This document shows, piece by piece, positions 17,601 through 28,041 of a stretch of 64,000 nucleotides of DNA; the first letter of the stretch is position 1; each line of letters begins with the position of its first letter. Source of the DNA: Streptomyces katrae (GTDB lineage: Bacteria; Actinomycetota; Actinomycetes; Streptomycetales; Streptomycetaceae); contig NZ_JZWV01000003.1 in the NCBI RefSeq assembly GCF_000966975.1, positions 1 through 64,000 of the forward strand, in the 5' to 3' direction. The translations under genes were made by a program, and so were the position numbers. The notes under the pieces are model-generated. The model saw only the letters and a program-made list of their open reading frames with translations, did not search any database and was not told where the DNA came from.

Positions 17601-18172
17601 GCCTGCTCCAGCACACCATCCCGAACCGCGACGGCGAGCGCATGGTGCTCCCGACCGGTAAGGCGCGCCTGTTCGACGGCCGCTCCGGCGAGCCGTTCCC
17701 GGACCCGATCTCGGTCGGGTACATGTACATCCTCAAGCTGCACCACCTGGTCGACGACAAGCTCCACGCCCGTTCGACCGGTCCGTACTCGATGATCACG
17801 CAGCAGCCGCTGGGTGGTAAGGCGCAGTTCGGTGGTCAGCGCTTCGGTGAGATGGAGGTGTGGGCGCTTGAGGCATACGGCGCCGCGTACGCGCTCCAGG
17901 AACTCCTGACGATCAAGTCCGACGACGTGACCGGCCGCGTGAAGGTCTACGAGGCCATCGTCAAGGGCGAGAACATCCCCGAGCCGGGCATTCCCGAGTC
18001 CTTCAAGGTGCTCATCAAGGAAATGCAGTCGCTCTGCCTCAACGTGGAGGTGCTGTCCTCGGACGGCATGTCCATCGAGATGCGCGACACCGACGAGGAC
18101 GTCTTCCGCGCGGCGGAGGAGCTCGGTATCGACCTGTCCCGGCGCGAGCCGAGCAGCGTCGAAGAGGTCTGA
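14690..18172 (+). CDS. rpoB: DNA-directed RNA polymerase beta subunit
   Basis: 1160 residues; with beta' it forms the catalytic centre and is the rifamycin target. TTG 14690 is chosen as the start because GGAAGGA lies seven bases upstream and the conserved sequence begins (M)[16 protein letters not shown] 14633 is a weaker alternative. The rifamycin region reads [20 protein letters not shown] then [15 protein letters not shown]. Asp426 and His436 are standard, but residue 441 is Asn (codon AAC at 16010-16012) where E. coli has Ser531, a change associated with rifamycin resistance. The rest is typical of Streptomyces beta. Followed by rpoC after a hairpin. Confidence 0.98.
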   Translation: MAASRNASTNTNTGASTAPLRISFAKIKEPLEVPNLLALQTESFDWLLGNAAWKSRVESALESGQDVPTKSGLEEIFEEISPIEDFSGSMSLTFRDHRFEPAKNSVDECKERDFTYAAPLFVTAEFTNNETGEIKSQTVFMGDFPLMTNKGTFVINGTERVVVSQLVRSPGVYFDSSIDKTSDKDIFSAKIIPSRGAWLEMEVDKRDMVGVRIDRKRKQSVTVLLKALGWTTEQILEEFGEYESMRATLEKDHTQGQDDALLDIYRKLRPGEPPTREAAQTLLENLYFNPKRYDLAKVGRYKVNKKLGADEPLDAGVLTTDDIIATIKYLVKLHAGETETVGESGREIVVETDDIDHFGNRRIRNVGELIQNQVRTGLARMERVVRERMTTQDVEAITPQTLINIRPVVASIKEFFGTSQLSQFMDQNNPLSGLTHKRRLNALGPGGLSRERAGFEVRDVHPSHYGRMCPIETPEGPNIGLIGSLASYGRINPFGFIETPYRKVVDGVVTDEVDYVTADEEDRFVIAQANARLDDDLRFTEGRVLVRKRGGEVDYVEPSDVDYMDVSPRQMVSVATAMIPFLEHDDANRALMGANMMRQAVPLIKAEAPLVGTGMEYRCAVDAGDSIKAEKDGVVQEVSADYITVANDDGTYTTYRVAKFSRSNQGTSVNQKVIVNEGDRIVEAQVLADGPATEEGEMALGKNLLVAFMPWEGHNYEDAIILSQRLVQDDVLSSIHIEEHEVDARDTKLGPEEITRDIPNVSEEVLADLDERGIIRIGADVVAGDILVGKVTPKGETELTPEERLLRAIFGEKAREVRDTSLKVPHGEIGKVIGVRVFDREEGDELPPGVNQLVRVYVAQKRKITDGDKLAGRHGNKGVISKILPIEDMPFLEDGTPVDIILNPLGVPSRMNPGQVLEIHLGWLASRGWDVSGLADEWAQRLQAIGADQVAPGTNVATPVFDGAREDELAGLLQHTIPNRDGERMVLPTGKARLFDGRSGEPFPDPISVGYMYILKLHHLVDDKLHARSTGPYSMITQQPLGGKAQFGGQRFGEMEVWALEAYGAAYALQELLTIKSDDVTGRVKVYEAIVKGENIPEPGIPESFKVLIKEMQSLCLNVEVLSSDGMSIEMRDTDEDVFRAAEELGIDLSRREPSSVEEV

Positions 18173-18179
18173 CGGGCCT

Positions 18180-18208
18180 GGCCGGGGGATCCGATCGATC
18201 CCCCGGCC
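18180..18208 (+). other. Perfect 12-bp hairpin between rpoB and rpoC
   Basis: GGCCGGGGGATC (18180-18191) pairs with GATCCCCCGGCC (18197-18208) across a five-base loop, starting seven bases after the rpoB stop. It has no T tract, so an RNA-stability or processing role is as likely as partial termination. Confidence 0.6.
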
Positions 18209-18267
18209 GCCCCGGGACCGTTCAGACCATGATTGAGACTCGACCCCGAAAGAGGGATTGACGCACA

Positions 18268-22167
<3,900 letters not shown>

Positions 22168-22186
22168 GTCGCAGACGCGTAGCAAC

Positions 22187-22222
22187 CGCAGGGCGGTCAC
22201 CCGAGAGGGTGGCCGCCCTGCG
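22187..22222. terminator. Bidirectional terminator between rpoC and the minus-strand island
   Basis: A hairpin of about 15 bp with arms CGCAGGGCGGTCACCC and GGGTGGCCGCCCTGCG (one mismatch or wobble) and loop GAGA. It lies 20 bp after the rpoC stop and 4 bp after the stop of the convergent M48 gene, so it can serve both strands. Confidence 0.75.
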
Positions 22223-22225
22223 GCG

Positions 22226-23174
22226 TTACCGGCCCCGGGGCTCCAGGTACCGCTGGAGGTGGTGGAGGCGGGTGCGGGGATGCGGGTGGGGGGACAACAG
22301 CAGCCTGAGGAGGCCGGGCCCGTCCTCGTACGGCTCCGCCGTGAGCACCCGGGCGAGCTGGGGGCCGAAGCCCAGGGCGGCGGCGTGCCGGTCCGCCCGC
22401 AGCTCGGTACGACGGCCGACGGCGGCGACCAGGAAGGGCAGGGCGACCAGGAGCAGCGGCAGGCCGAAGGTGAGGGCCAGGGCCTGATACGAGAGAAGGG
22501 CGACGAGTACGGCCGACCCCACGACGGCGTAGGCCGGTACACCCTTGACCGCGCGCCGCCCCGAACGGGCCATCGCGGCCAGAGCCCGGCGGGCGAGCCT
22601 GCCTGGCAGCGTGTACCACCAGCTCAGCAGCTGTGCCCAGGAGTGCCCCGCCGTGTGGTGCCCGAGCTCGTGGGCGAGGACCGCTGCCAGCTGCGACGTC
22701 GGCAGGCTCTCCAGCGCATGCCTGGTGACGATGACGAGGTGTCCGCCGGCGCCCGAAGCCGTCAGTTCCTCGCTCTCCTCGATCCAGAGCTGGTATCGGC
22801 TGCCGTCCACCCCAGCGCGGGCCGTCACCTCGCGCCATACGGGTGCCAGTACGGCGAGCTCGTGCGGCAGGGGGCGCCCGAGCCGCAGCAGGTACCGGGC
22901 CAGCAGGGCCTCGGAGGGCTGATGGAAGGCGAGCTCCGGCCGCCAGCCACAGCCCGAGGGCTATTCCGTACGGGATGCCGGTGGCGGATTCGAGACCACG
23001 ACTCAGCAGCCCGATCAGGAGCAGGCTGAACAGAGCGCCGGGCAGCTGGAGGGCGAGGCGGCCGACGGCCGCGAGATCGGTGGCGCGGCTCCGTGCCCGG
23101 TAGTGGACCCGGGTGCCGGGAGCGTGTCGGTAGTCGAGGTCGTCGCCCCGTTCGGAGTTCTTGTCCACGGTCAC
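22226..23174 (-). pseudogene. M48-family zinc metalloprotease, disrupted by a 1-nt frameshift
   Basis: The gene starts at GTG 23174, overlapping the upstream stop by 4 bp (GTGA). The first frame encodes VTVDKNSERGDDLDYRHAPG and two membrane helices (about LALQLPGALFSLLLIGLL and IPYGIALGLWLAAG). From about 22937 the homologous sequence continues in another frame: FHQPSEALLARYLLRLGRP, then the M48 catalytic motif LAAVLAHELGHHTAGH, more hydrophobic segments and a Glu-containing ELRADRHAAALGFG. One extra G in the GCCGGAGCTC region explains the shift. M48 enzymes such as HtpX degrade damaged membrane proteins. Either the gene is a recent pseudogene or the base is a sequencing error; an internal restart could still give a soluble catalytic fragment. 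It is the last gene of the island operon. Confidence 0.7.
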
Positions 23175-24202
23175 CCCTTGCCCGGGTCGACGGGCGTCCG
23201 GCCGTAGCCGGGCGGCAGGTCCTTGGCGGGCGGCTGGTCCGGCACCGCCCCGCCCGTGTCGGCCGAGCCGCCCGGGAACCGCTGGGTGAGTACCTCGGTC
23301 AGCGCGCGGACGGCATGCCTGCGGGGCTCCGCCAGCTCGTGGGTCTCGGCCTCCGCCGACTCGAACAGCTTCGTGACCAGTTCCAGCTGCTTCTCGACGA
23401 GCTGCCGCTGGTCCTCCCGTAGGTTGTCCATGACCTCCTTGCCCGCCTGGGGATTCCGGCTGAGGTACCAGGCCGAGGCGCGGGCCCCACCCTGCTCCAG
23501 GTACTCCTGGTACAGGCCGACCTTCTCGGCCTGTGCCAGGAGGAGGGCCGCCTCGCGCTGCTCCACCGCGGCGTCCACGTCCTTGCCGAGGACGTTGTCG
23601 AGGATCTTCGCTTCGGCTTCCTGACCGATGGCCTGGAGCCGGATCTGGTGGGCGATCGCCTGCTGGTTGCGGCGCAGCCGCAGGGTCCAGGCCGTCGTGA
23701 GGCCTACCGCCGCCCCCAGCCGGGGCCAACCGGCTGCGGATTCCAGCAGCTGCGCCTCGGCGGCGGCGCTGTCGGTGACGGCATGGAGCCGCACGAGACC
23801 CCGCGCGTGCTGTTCGAGTTCGCCCCGCAGCAGGCGAGGAACATTGCGTTCTCCGCTGCGGACGAACGCGACCGGGTCCGCGACCTGCCAGCGGAACTCG
23901 ACCTCGGCCTGGAACTCCAGGGCGTCGTTCGAGCTGGGCAGGGTCAGCACGCTGCTGTCGAGGTGGACCCCCAGGTCCACCTCGTACACGGCGGTGTAAC
24001 GGGCGGTGGCTCTGGGGCGGCGGGGTGGCTTGAACTCCACGTACTCGCCGCCGTGGGTCGCGTAGACCAGACAGTGGTCGAAGCGGGTGTGGCGCTTTCG
24101 GCGCAGGTCCCACCGGGGGAGCTGGCGGACGCTGATGACCGGGTCGATCAGCTCGGTGTGCCGGTCGGCGGCCTGTAACCAGTCGAAGTGTGCCGGTGAC
24201 AT
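23171..24202 (-). CDS. SPFH/Band-7-like protein
   Basis: 343 residues, not membrane-spanning. Residues about 20-140 resemble an SPFH (stomatin/prohibitin/HflKC) domain, with ALEFQAEVEFRWQVADPVAF and RLLRGELEQHARGLVRLHAV. Residues about 180-310 are Gln/Glu/Ala-rich helices likely to form coiled coils, as in SPFH oligomers. The C-terminus is Pro-rich. ATG 24202 has AGGAG six bases upstream, inside the 16-bp gap after the STAND-like gene. The stop overlaps the M48 start (GTGA). SPFH proteins commonly partner membrane proteases (HflKC with FtsH), which fits the M48 neighbour. The family assignment is by eye. Confidence 0.6.
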   Translation of the reverse strand: MSPAHFDWLQAADRHTELIDPVISVRQLPRWDLRRKRHTRFDHCLVYATHGGEYVEFKPPRRPRATARYTAVYEVDLGVHLDSSVLTLPSSNDALEFQAEVEFRWQVADPVAFVRSGERNVPRLLRGELEQHARGLVRLHAVTDSAAAEAQLLESAAGWPRLGAAVGLTTAWTLRLRRNQQAIAHQIRLQAIGQEAEAKILDNVLGKDVDAAVEQREAALLLAQAEKVGLYQEYLEQGGARASAWYLSRNPQAGKEVMDNLREDQRQLVEKQLELVTKLFESAEAETHELAEPRRHAVRALTEVLTQRFPGGSADTGGAVPDQPPAKDLPPGYGRTPVDPGKG

Positions 24203-24218
24203 GTGGGGCTCCTTGGGG

Positions 24219-26351
24219 TCAGGCCCGGTGCAGGGCCGTGAGGAGGTCGTCGGCCGCGGCCGGGCGCGGGCCGCCGTCGTCGCCGCGCACCGTCCGCAGG
24301 AGGTGCTCGATGCGCTGTCGCGCGGTGGTGTCGTCCGCCAGCTTCGGCAGCAGGTCGGCGAGGGCCCAGGAGGTGGCGTCGTCCCGGTCGGACGCGAGGA
24401 TCCAGCCGCGCAGGACGTCCAGCGCCTCGGTGGTGAACGCGGGGTCGCCGAGGGCGGACCTCCACAGCCTGGGGATCCCGTGGGCGGCCGGTGTGCCGTC
24501 GAGGCGGGCCTGCCGGTACGTGAGCAGGACGAGCGGCAGGTCGGGTGTCTCCTCCGCCATGTGCCCGCAGGCTCGGAGGAACCCGGCCACGGAGATCTGG
24601 AACACCGAGCGATGGTCGTCCAGGGTGCGCAGGACCTCGGAGAGGACATCCTCGGACTCCTCGGAGAGCAACAGCAGCTCGACCGACTCGGCGATTTCGT
24701 TCTCCAGGGGGCCGGGCTTGTCGGGGTCGTACTGCTTGCGCGCCTGTACCCGGAGCGCGGCGAGCGCCTCGCGGGGGCGTTCGGCCCCCAGCAGGCCCTG
24801 GACCCGGATGCCCACCCAGGACCGTTTCGTGTCGTCGGAGGCGGTCCAGCTGTCGGTGATCCGCAGGATGTTCGGGGCCCCCACCCGGTGCGCCAGGGCC
24901 AGCGCGCTGACTGCGCCGACCCGCTGCTGGGGGTTGCGGGACAGCGCCCACGGTTCGATGACCAGGGCCATCGCGGACGGCAGGTCCGTGAAGGCGAGCG
25001 CCCCGACGGTGGCCGCGGCCCGGGTACGGACGAAGGGCCGTCCGTCGACGATGAGCTTCCCGAGCCAGGCGACCAGGGCGGGACGGGCCGAGGGGTGGCC
25101 CGTCCACACCTCGCGCAGCAGGACGAAGGCGGTGCGGCTGTCCAGGAACTCGGCCTTGAGCTGCTCCACGGGACCCCACTCGGTCATCTCCTGCGCCGGG
25201 TACGGCCGTGCGCGGGCCGTCCTCAGCCGGTTGCCGATGTGGGTGCCGAAGACGGGGACGGCCTTGGGCCGGCCGGAGTCGGCGGTCGCCTGGAGCTCCT
25301 GGAACAGCAGGTCGCTCAGTTCGGCGGTCAGGGCGTAAGGGCCGGCGTCGAACGCGGCGAGGGCGATGAGGAAGGCCTTCTCCCGCGGGTGGAGCGTGTC
25401 CTCGTCGGCCTCGAACCACTCGCGCACCTGCTCGTCCAGCAGCTCCGCGGTCTTTTCCCCGAGGGCGTCCTCCTGGATCTCCCCCTGAACGAAGCGCCTG
25501 AGCTGGTGGACGTACGCGACCACCTCGCGCGGCTGGTGGGCGCGGGTGAGGAACGTGCGGGTCTCGGACAGTTCCAGCAGCCGGTGTGCGGTGGGTTCGC
25601 CGACGGCCCGCTCCAGGTGGGAACGCAGGAGCACCTCGGTCTTCGGTGCGGTCCAGGACCAGGTGCGGACGTCTTCCTCGGTCCAGGGCCGCAGACCCGT
25701 GGTGATCACGAGGTGCCCGTCGTGCTTCAGGAGGTGGTCGTGGAGCGACAGCAGATGTGTCTCGCGGAGCGGTTCCTCGCGGGAGGTCACCAGGTCGCAC
25801 AGCACGTGGCCGGGGGCCCCACCCTTCTGGATCTGCTCCAGGAGCGTGCCCGGGGTCGTCTCACGGTCGATCGCGTGCACCGGGGTCGCACCCGCCCGCC
25901 GCAGCAGCATCAGCGCGGCGGTACGTCGTCCGGTGAAGGGAACGCCGGTCAGTACCAGGACCCGCTCCTTGCGCAGGCGCTCCACGAGCTCCTCGAACGG
26001 GGTGTCCTCGGTGACGAACGTGAGGGCCAGCCGGTCCAGCTCGTCAGCCGGAACCTCTCCGGAGGTCCGGGTGGGGCCGGAGGAGCCGTAGTAGTGGTAC
26101 TCGGTCTTGGTGACGTTGCCGTTGATCTCGCCGGCGACGACCCCGCTGTTGCGGCCGGTGAACCGGGCGGAGGCCGGGGCGTGCCGGGTGATGTCGCGCA
26201 GTGTGTCCCAGGCGCGTTGCGGCGGGGCTTCCTCCCGTTGGGTGCCCTTCTCCTCGGAGCTCTGGTCCGGGCCGTCCTGATCAGCGGGTTCGGCCGGCTT
26301 GCCCGGTTCGGCCTTGGAGTCGGTGTGATCTGCCGGGCCGGGCGTGGTCAT
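24219..26351 (-). CDS. STAND-like P-loop NTPase with helical-repeat C-terminus
   Basis: 710 residues. Residues 1-60 are charged and disordered. Residues 63-80 (RFTGRNSGVVAGEINGNV) match the C-terminal motif of the adjacent cyclase. A P-loop-like VLVLTGVPFTGRRTAALMLL lies at 131-150, with Arg in place of the usual Walker Lys, followed by a possible Walker B in GHVLCDLVTSREE. The C-terminal half is Leu/Ala-rich helical repeat, HEAT-like in appearance. This layout resembles degenerate STAND/NLR-type signalling ATPases of actinobacteria. Its ATG overlaps the cyclase stop (ATGA), so both are made together. Substrate or trigger unknown. Confidence 0.65.
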   Translation of the reverse strand: MTTPGPADHTDSKAEPGKPAEPADQDGPDQSSEEKGTQREEAPPQRAWDTLRDITRHAPASARFTGRNSGVVAGEINGNVTKTEYHYYGSSGPTRTSGEVPADELDRLALTFVTEDTPFEELVERLRKERVLVLTGVPFTGRRTAALMLLRRAGATPVHAIDRETTPGTLLEQIQKGGAPGHVLCDLVTSREEPLRETHLLSLHDHLLKHDGHLVITTGLRPWTEEDVRTWSWTAPKTEVLLRSHLERAVGEPTAHRLLELSETRTFLTRAHQPREVVAYVHQLRRFVQGEIQEDALGEKTAELLDEQVREWFEADEDTLHPREKAFLIALAAFDAGPYALTAELSDLLFQELQATADSGRPKAVPVFGTHIGNRLRTARARPYPAQEMTEWGPVEQLKAEFLDSRTAFVLLREVWTGHPSARPALVAWLGKLIVDGRPFVRTRAAATVGALAFTDLPSAMALVIEPWALSRNPQQRVGAVSALALAHRVGAPNILRITDSWTASDDTKRSWVGIRVQGLLGAERPREALAALRVQARKQYDPDKPGPLENEIAESVELLLLSEESEDVLSEVLRTLDDHRSVFQISVAGFLRACGHMAEETPDLPLVLLTYRQARLDGTPAAHGIPRLWRSALGDPAFTTEALDVLRGWILASDRDDATSWALADLLPKLADDTTARQRIEHLLRTVRGDDGGPRPAAADDLLTALHRA

Positions 26352-27121
26352 CGGCCGTCACCCGGGTTCCCGTGGAAGGTGACTCCGCCGTTGATCACCC
26401 CGCCCTGGATCATCGGACCGTTGATCTGGCCCGCGACCACCCCGCTGTTCGTGCCGTGGAACTCCACCGCGCCACCGCCCTCGGCGGCTGCCCGTTCCTG
26501 CTGCCGCGCGGGCGTGGGCTCCTGCGCAGGCGGGGCGGTGGCGGCGGCCGCGGGCACGGGGCCGTGGAGCCAGGCCTTCAGGGGGCCGTTCTTGCTCTGC
26601 ACCGTGATGGGGTGGAAGGCGTCCGCCGGAATGCCCTGGTGGTCGTGGCGCACGATCCCCGCGTGCACGGATTCGGATACGCACAGGGCGATGTCCGAGT
26701 TGCCCTCGCGCAGCGCGGCGCGCAGGGTGTCGGCGTCCAGGAGGCGGCAGGCCTGGTTGAGGTCTGTGCCGACCCAGCCGTCGATGGCATCGACGGTGAC
26801 GAAGCCGGTGGCCACCACCGCGCGCAGCCTGATCTGGGCCGCGCTCGACGCCATCCGGTTGACCTCCCTCAGCTGGGCCGGGGCCTCGGTGAGCAGGACC
26901 CGCAGCAGCAGGGGCAGCGAGGCGTTGGCGTCGATCATCACCAGCACCCCGTCTCCCCGGTCGGCGCGCAGGTGGAGGGTCTGGTCGATGCCGGCCGACT
27001 GCAGGACGCGTTCGACGACGTCGTAGAGCATGCGGCGCAGGTACGTCTGCTCCACGTCGTCGCGGTCGCTGAACTTCTCGATGTCGAGCAGGAGCAGGGT
27101 GCGGTTGAGCGGGTGGGTCAT
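26348..27121 (-). CDS. Class III nucleotide cyclase-like protein
   Basis: 257 residues. The N-terminal ~170 residues match the class III cyclase catalytic domain: LLLLDIEKFSDRDD gives metal Asp13, RADRGDGVLVMID gives metal Asp57, and GWVGTDLNQACRLLDADTL supplies the transition-state pair Asn122 and Arg126. The adenine-selecting Lys (KxxGD in adenylate cyclases) is not present, so the product may not be cAMP. A Pro/Ala linker leads to a C-terminal tail (about 218-253) FHGTNSGVVAGQINGPMIQG plus GVINGGVTFHG, whose first half also occurs in the STAND-like neighbour. A CRP-family gene lies 110 bp upstream on the same strand. Confidence 0.7.
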   Translation of the reverse strand: MTHPLNRTLLLLDIEKFSDRDDVEQTYLRRMLYDVVERVLQSAGIDQTLHLRADRGDGVLVMIDANASLPLLLRVLLTEAPAQLREVNRMASSAAQIRLRAVVATGFVTVDAIDGWVGTDLNQACRLLDADTLRAALREGNSDIALCVSESVHAGIVRHDHQGIPADAFHPITVQSKNGPLKAWLHGPVPAAAATAPPAQEPTPARQQERAAAEGGGAVEFHGTNSGVVAGQINGPMIQGGVINGGVTFHGNPGDGR

Positions 27122-27230
27122 GGCTGCCTCTCATGGGTCGTGTGCCGGTGCCGCACCAGAGTGGGGGCACGGCCCGGCACGGTGTGAGGGCAGATGACGC
27201 ACTGCGACTGTGACCGTGTGCACTGAACGC
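27122..27230 (-). promoter_or_regulatory. Spacer between the CRP-family gene and the cyclase operon
   Basis: The 109-bp spacer holds two TGTGA half-sites (27183-27187 and 27209-27213), which recall CRP operator halves, and several CACGG/CCGTG elements. It could carry a separate promoter for the four-gene operon controlled by the CRP protein; no clear -35/-10 pair is visible. Confidence 0.3.
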
Positions 27231-27938
27231 TCAGGCGTCGAGGCGGCCGATCCGCCGCAGGATGTCCGGCTGGGCGATCACCACCGTGCGGCGTCCCGTG
27301 GAGACGACGCCGCGGTCACGGAGGTCCTTGAGCGCGCGCTGGACCATCTCGCGCGAGGCCCCGACCGCACCGGCCAGCTCCTGCTTGGTCAGCGGCACGG
27401 CGATCTCCACCCCGCCCGTGCTGCGACGGCCGTGGGTACGGGCGAGGTCGAGCAGCAGCGTCGCGAGGCGTTCGCGCACGCTCATCGAGGCGTGGGCCAG
27501 CTGCCGCCGGTCCGACGCGCGCATGCGTTCGGCCGTCAGCCCGAGGAGCGTGAAGGCGGCCGACGGGCAGCCGGACAGGAACTCGCGGAACGCGCGGTGG
27601 TCGATGGCCACCGCCCTGACGCGTTCCAGGGCGGTGACGGTGGCCGACCGTGGGCTGCCCGTGACGGCGGCCGATTCGCCGACGATGTCACCGGGCCCGC
27701 GCAGCGCCAGGAGGGCTTGGTAGCCCGTGGGCGCCGAGGCGGTCACCTTGGTCCAGCCGGTGAGGATGAGCAGGACGTGCGTCGACGGCTCGTTCTGCTG
27801 GATCAACGGGGAGCGCGGGGCGAACTGCATCTCGCGGCCCAGCTTGCGTAACGCCGTGCCGTCCTCGTTCTCCAGGCGGGCCAGGAACGGGACGCGGTCG
27901 TCCAGTCCTCCGTCGCCCGGGAGAAATGCCGGATCCAT
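27231..27938 (-). CDS. Crp/Fnr-family transcriptional regulator
   Basis: 235 residues. An N-terminal cyclic-nucleotide-binding beta barrel (about 18-125) contains the phosphate-binding cassette GDIVGESAAVTGSPRSATV with Glu88 and Arg97, the residues that contact ribose and phosphate in CRP. A long dimerisation helix follows, then the Crp-type winged helix (LTKQELAGAVGASREMVQRA). The start ATG is preceded by GGGGGG. It is the first gene of the minus-strand island and next to a cyclase-like gene, which suggests a local cyclic-nucleotide signal and response. It could equally be one of the many orphan Crp-like regulators of Streptomyces. Confidence 0.85.
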   Translation of the reverse strand: MDPAFLPGDGGLDDRVPFLARLENEDGTALRKLGREMQFAPRSPLIQQNEPSTHVLLILTGWTKVTASAPTGYQALLALRGPGDIVGESAAVTGSPRSATVTALERVRAVAIDHRAFREFLSGCPSAAFTLLGLTAERMRASDRRQLAHASMSVRERLATLLLDLARTHGRRSTGGVEIAVPLTKQELAGAVGASREMVQRALKDLRDRGVVSTGRRTVVIAQPDILRRIGRLDA

Positions 27939-28041
27939 GTGGCCCCCCGATCAATCGCGGGCGCTCAATCTACTGACCGAGGGGGCCTCCGGGCTGCGGA
28001 AACGGCGGGATTGGCACCCGGACGACGGGTCCCGCAGGCGG

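Noticed and set aside
14528-17767. A long minus-strand open frame opposite rpoB
   Set aside because: Antisense shadow of rpoB with the same biased composition and no ribosome binding site.
14690-18172. rpoB as an acquired second copy of the rpoR type
   Set aside because: It is in the normal rplL-rpoB-rpoC context with typical Streptomyces sequence outside residue 441, so it is the primary gene.
22890-22990. Programmed ribosomal frameshifting as the explanation for the split M48 gene
   Set aside because: No slippery heptamer, internal Shine-Dalgarno or downstream structure typical of recoding is evident; a single-base indel is simpler.
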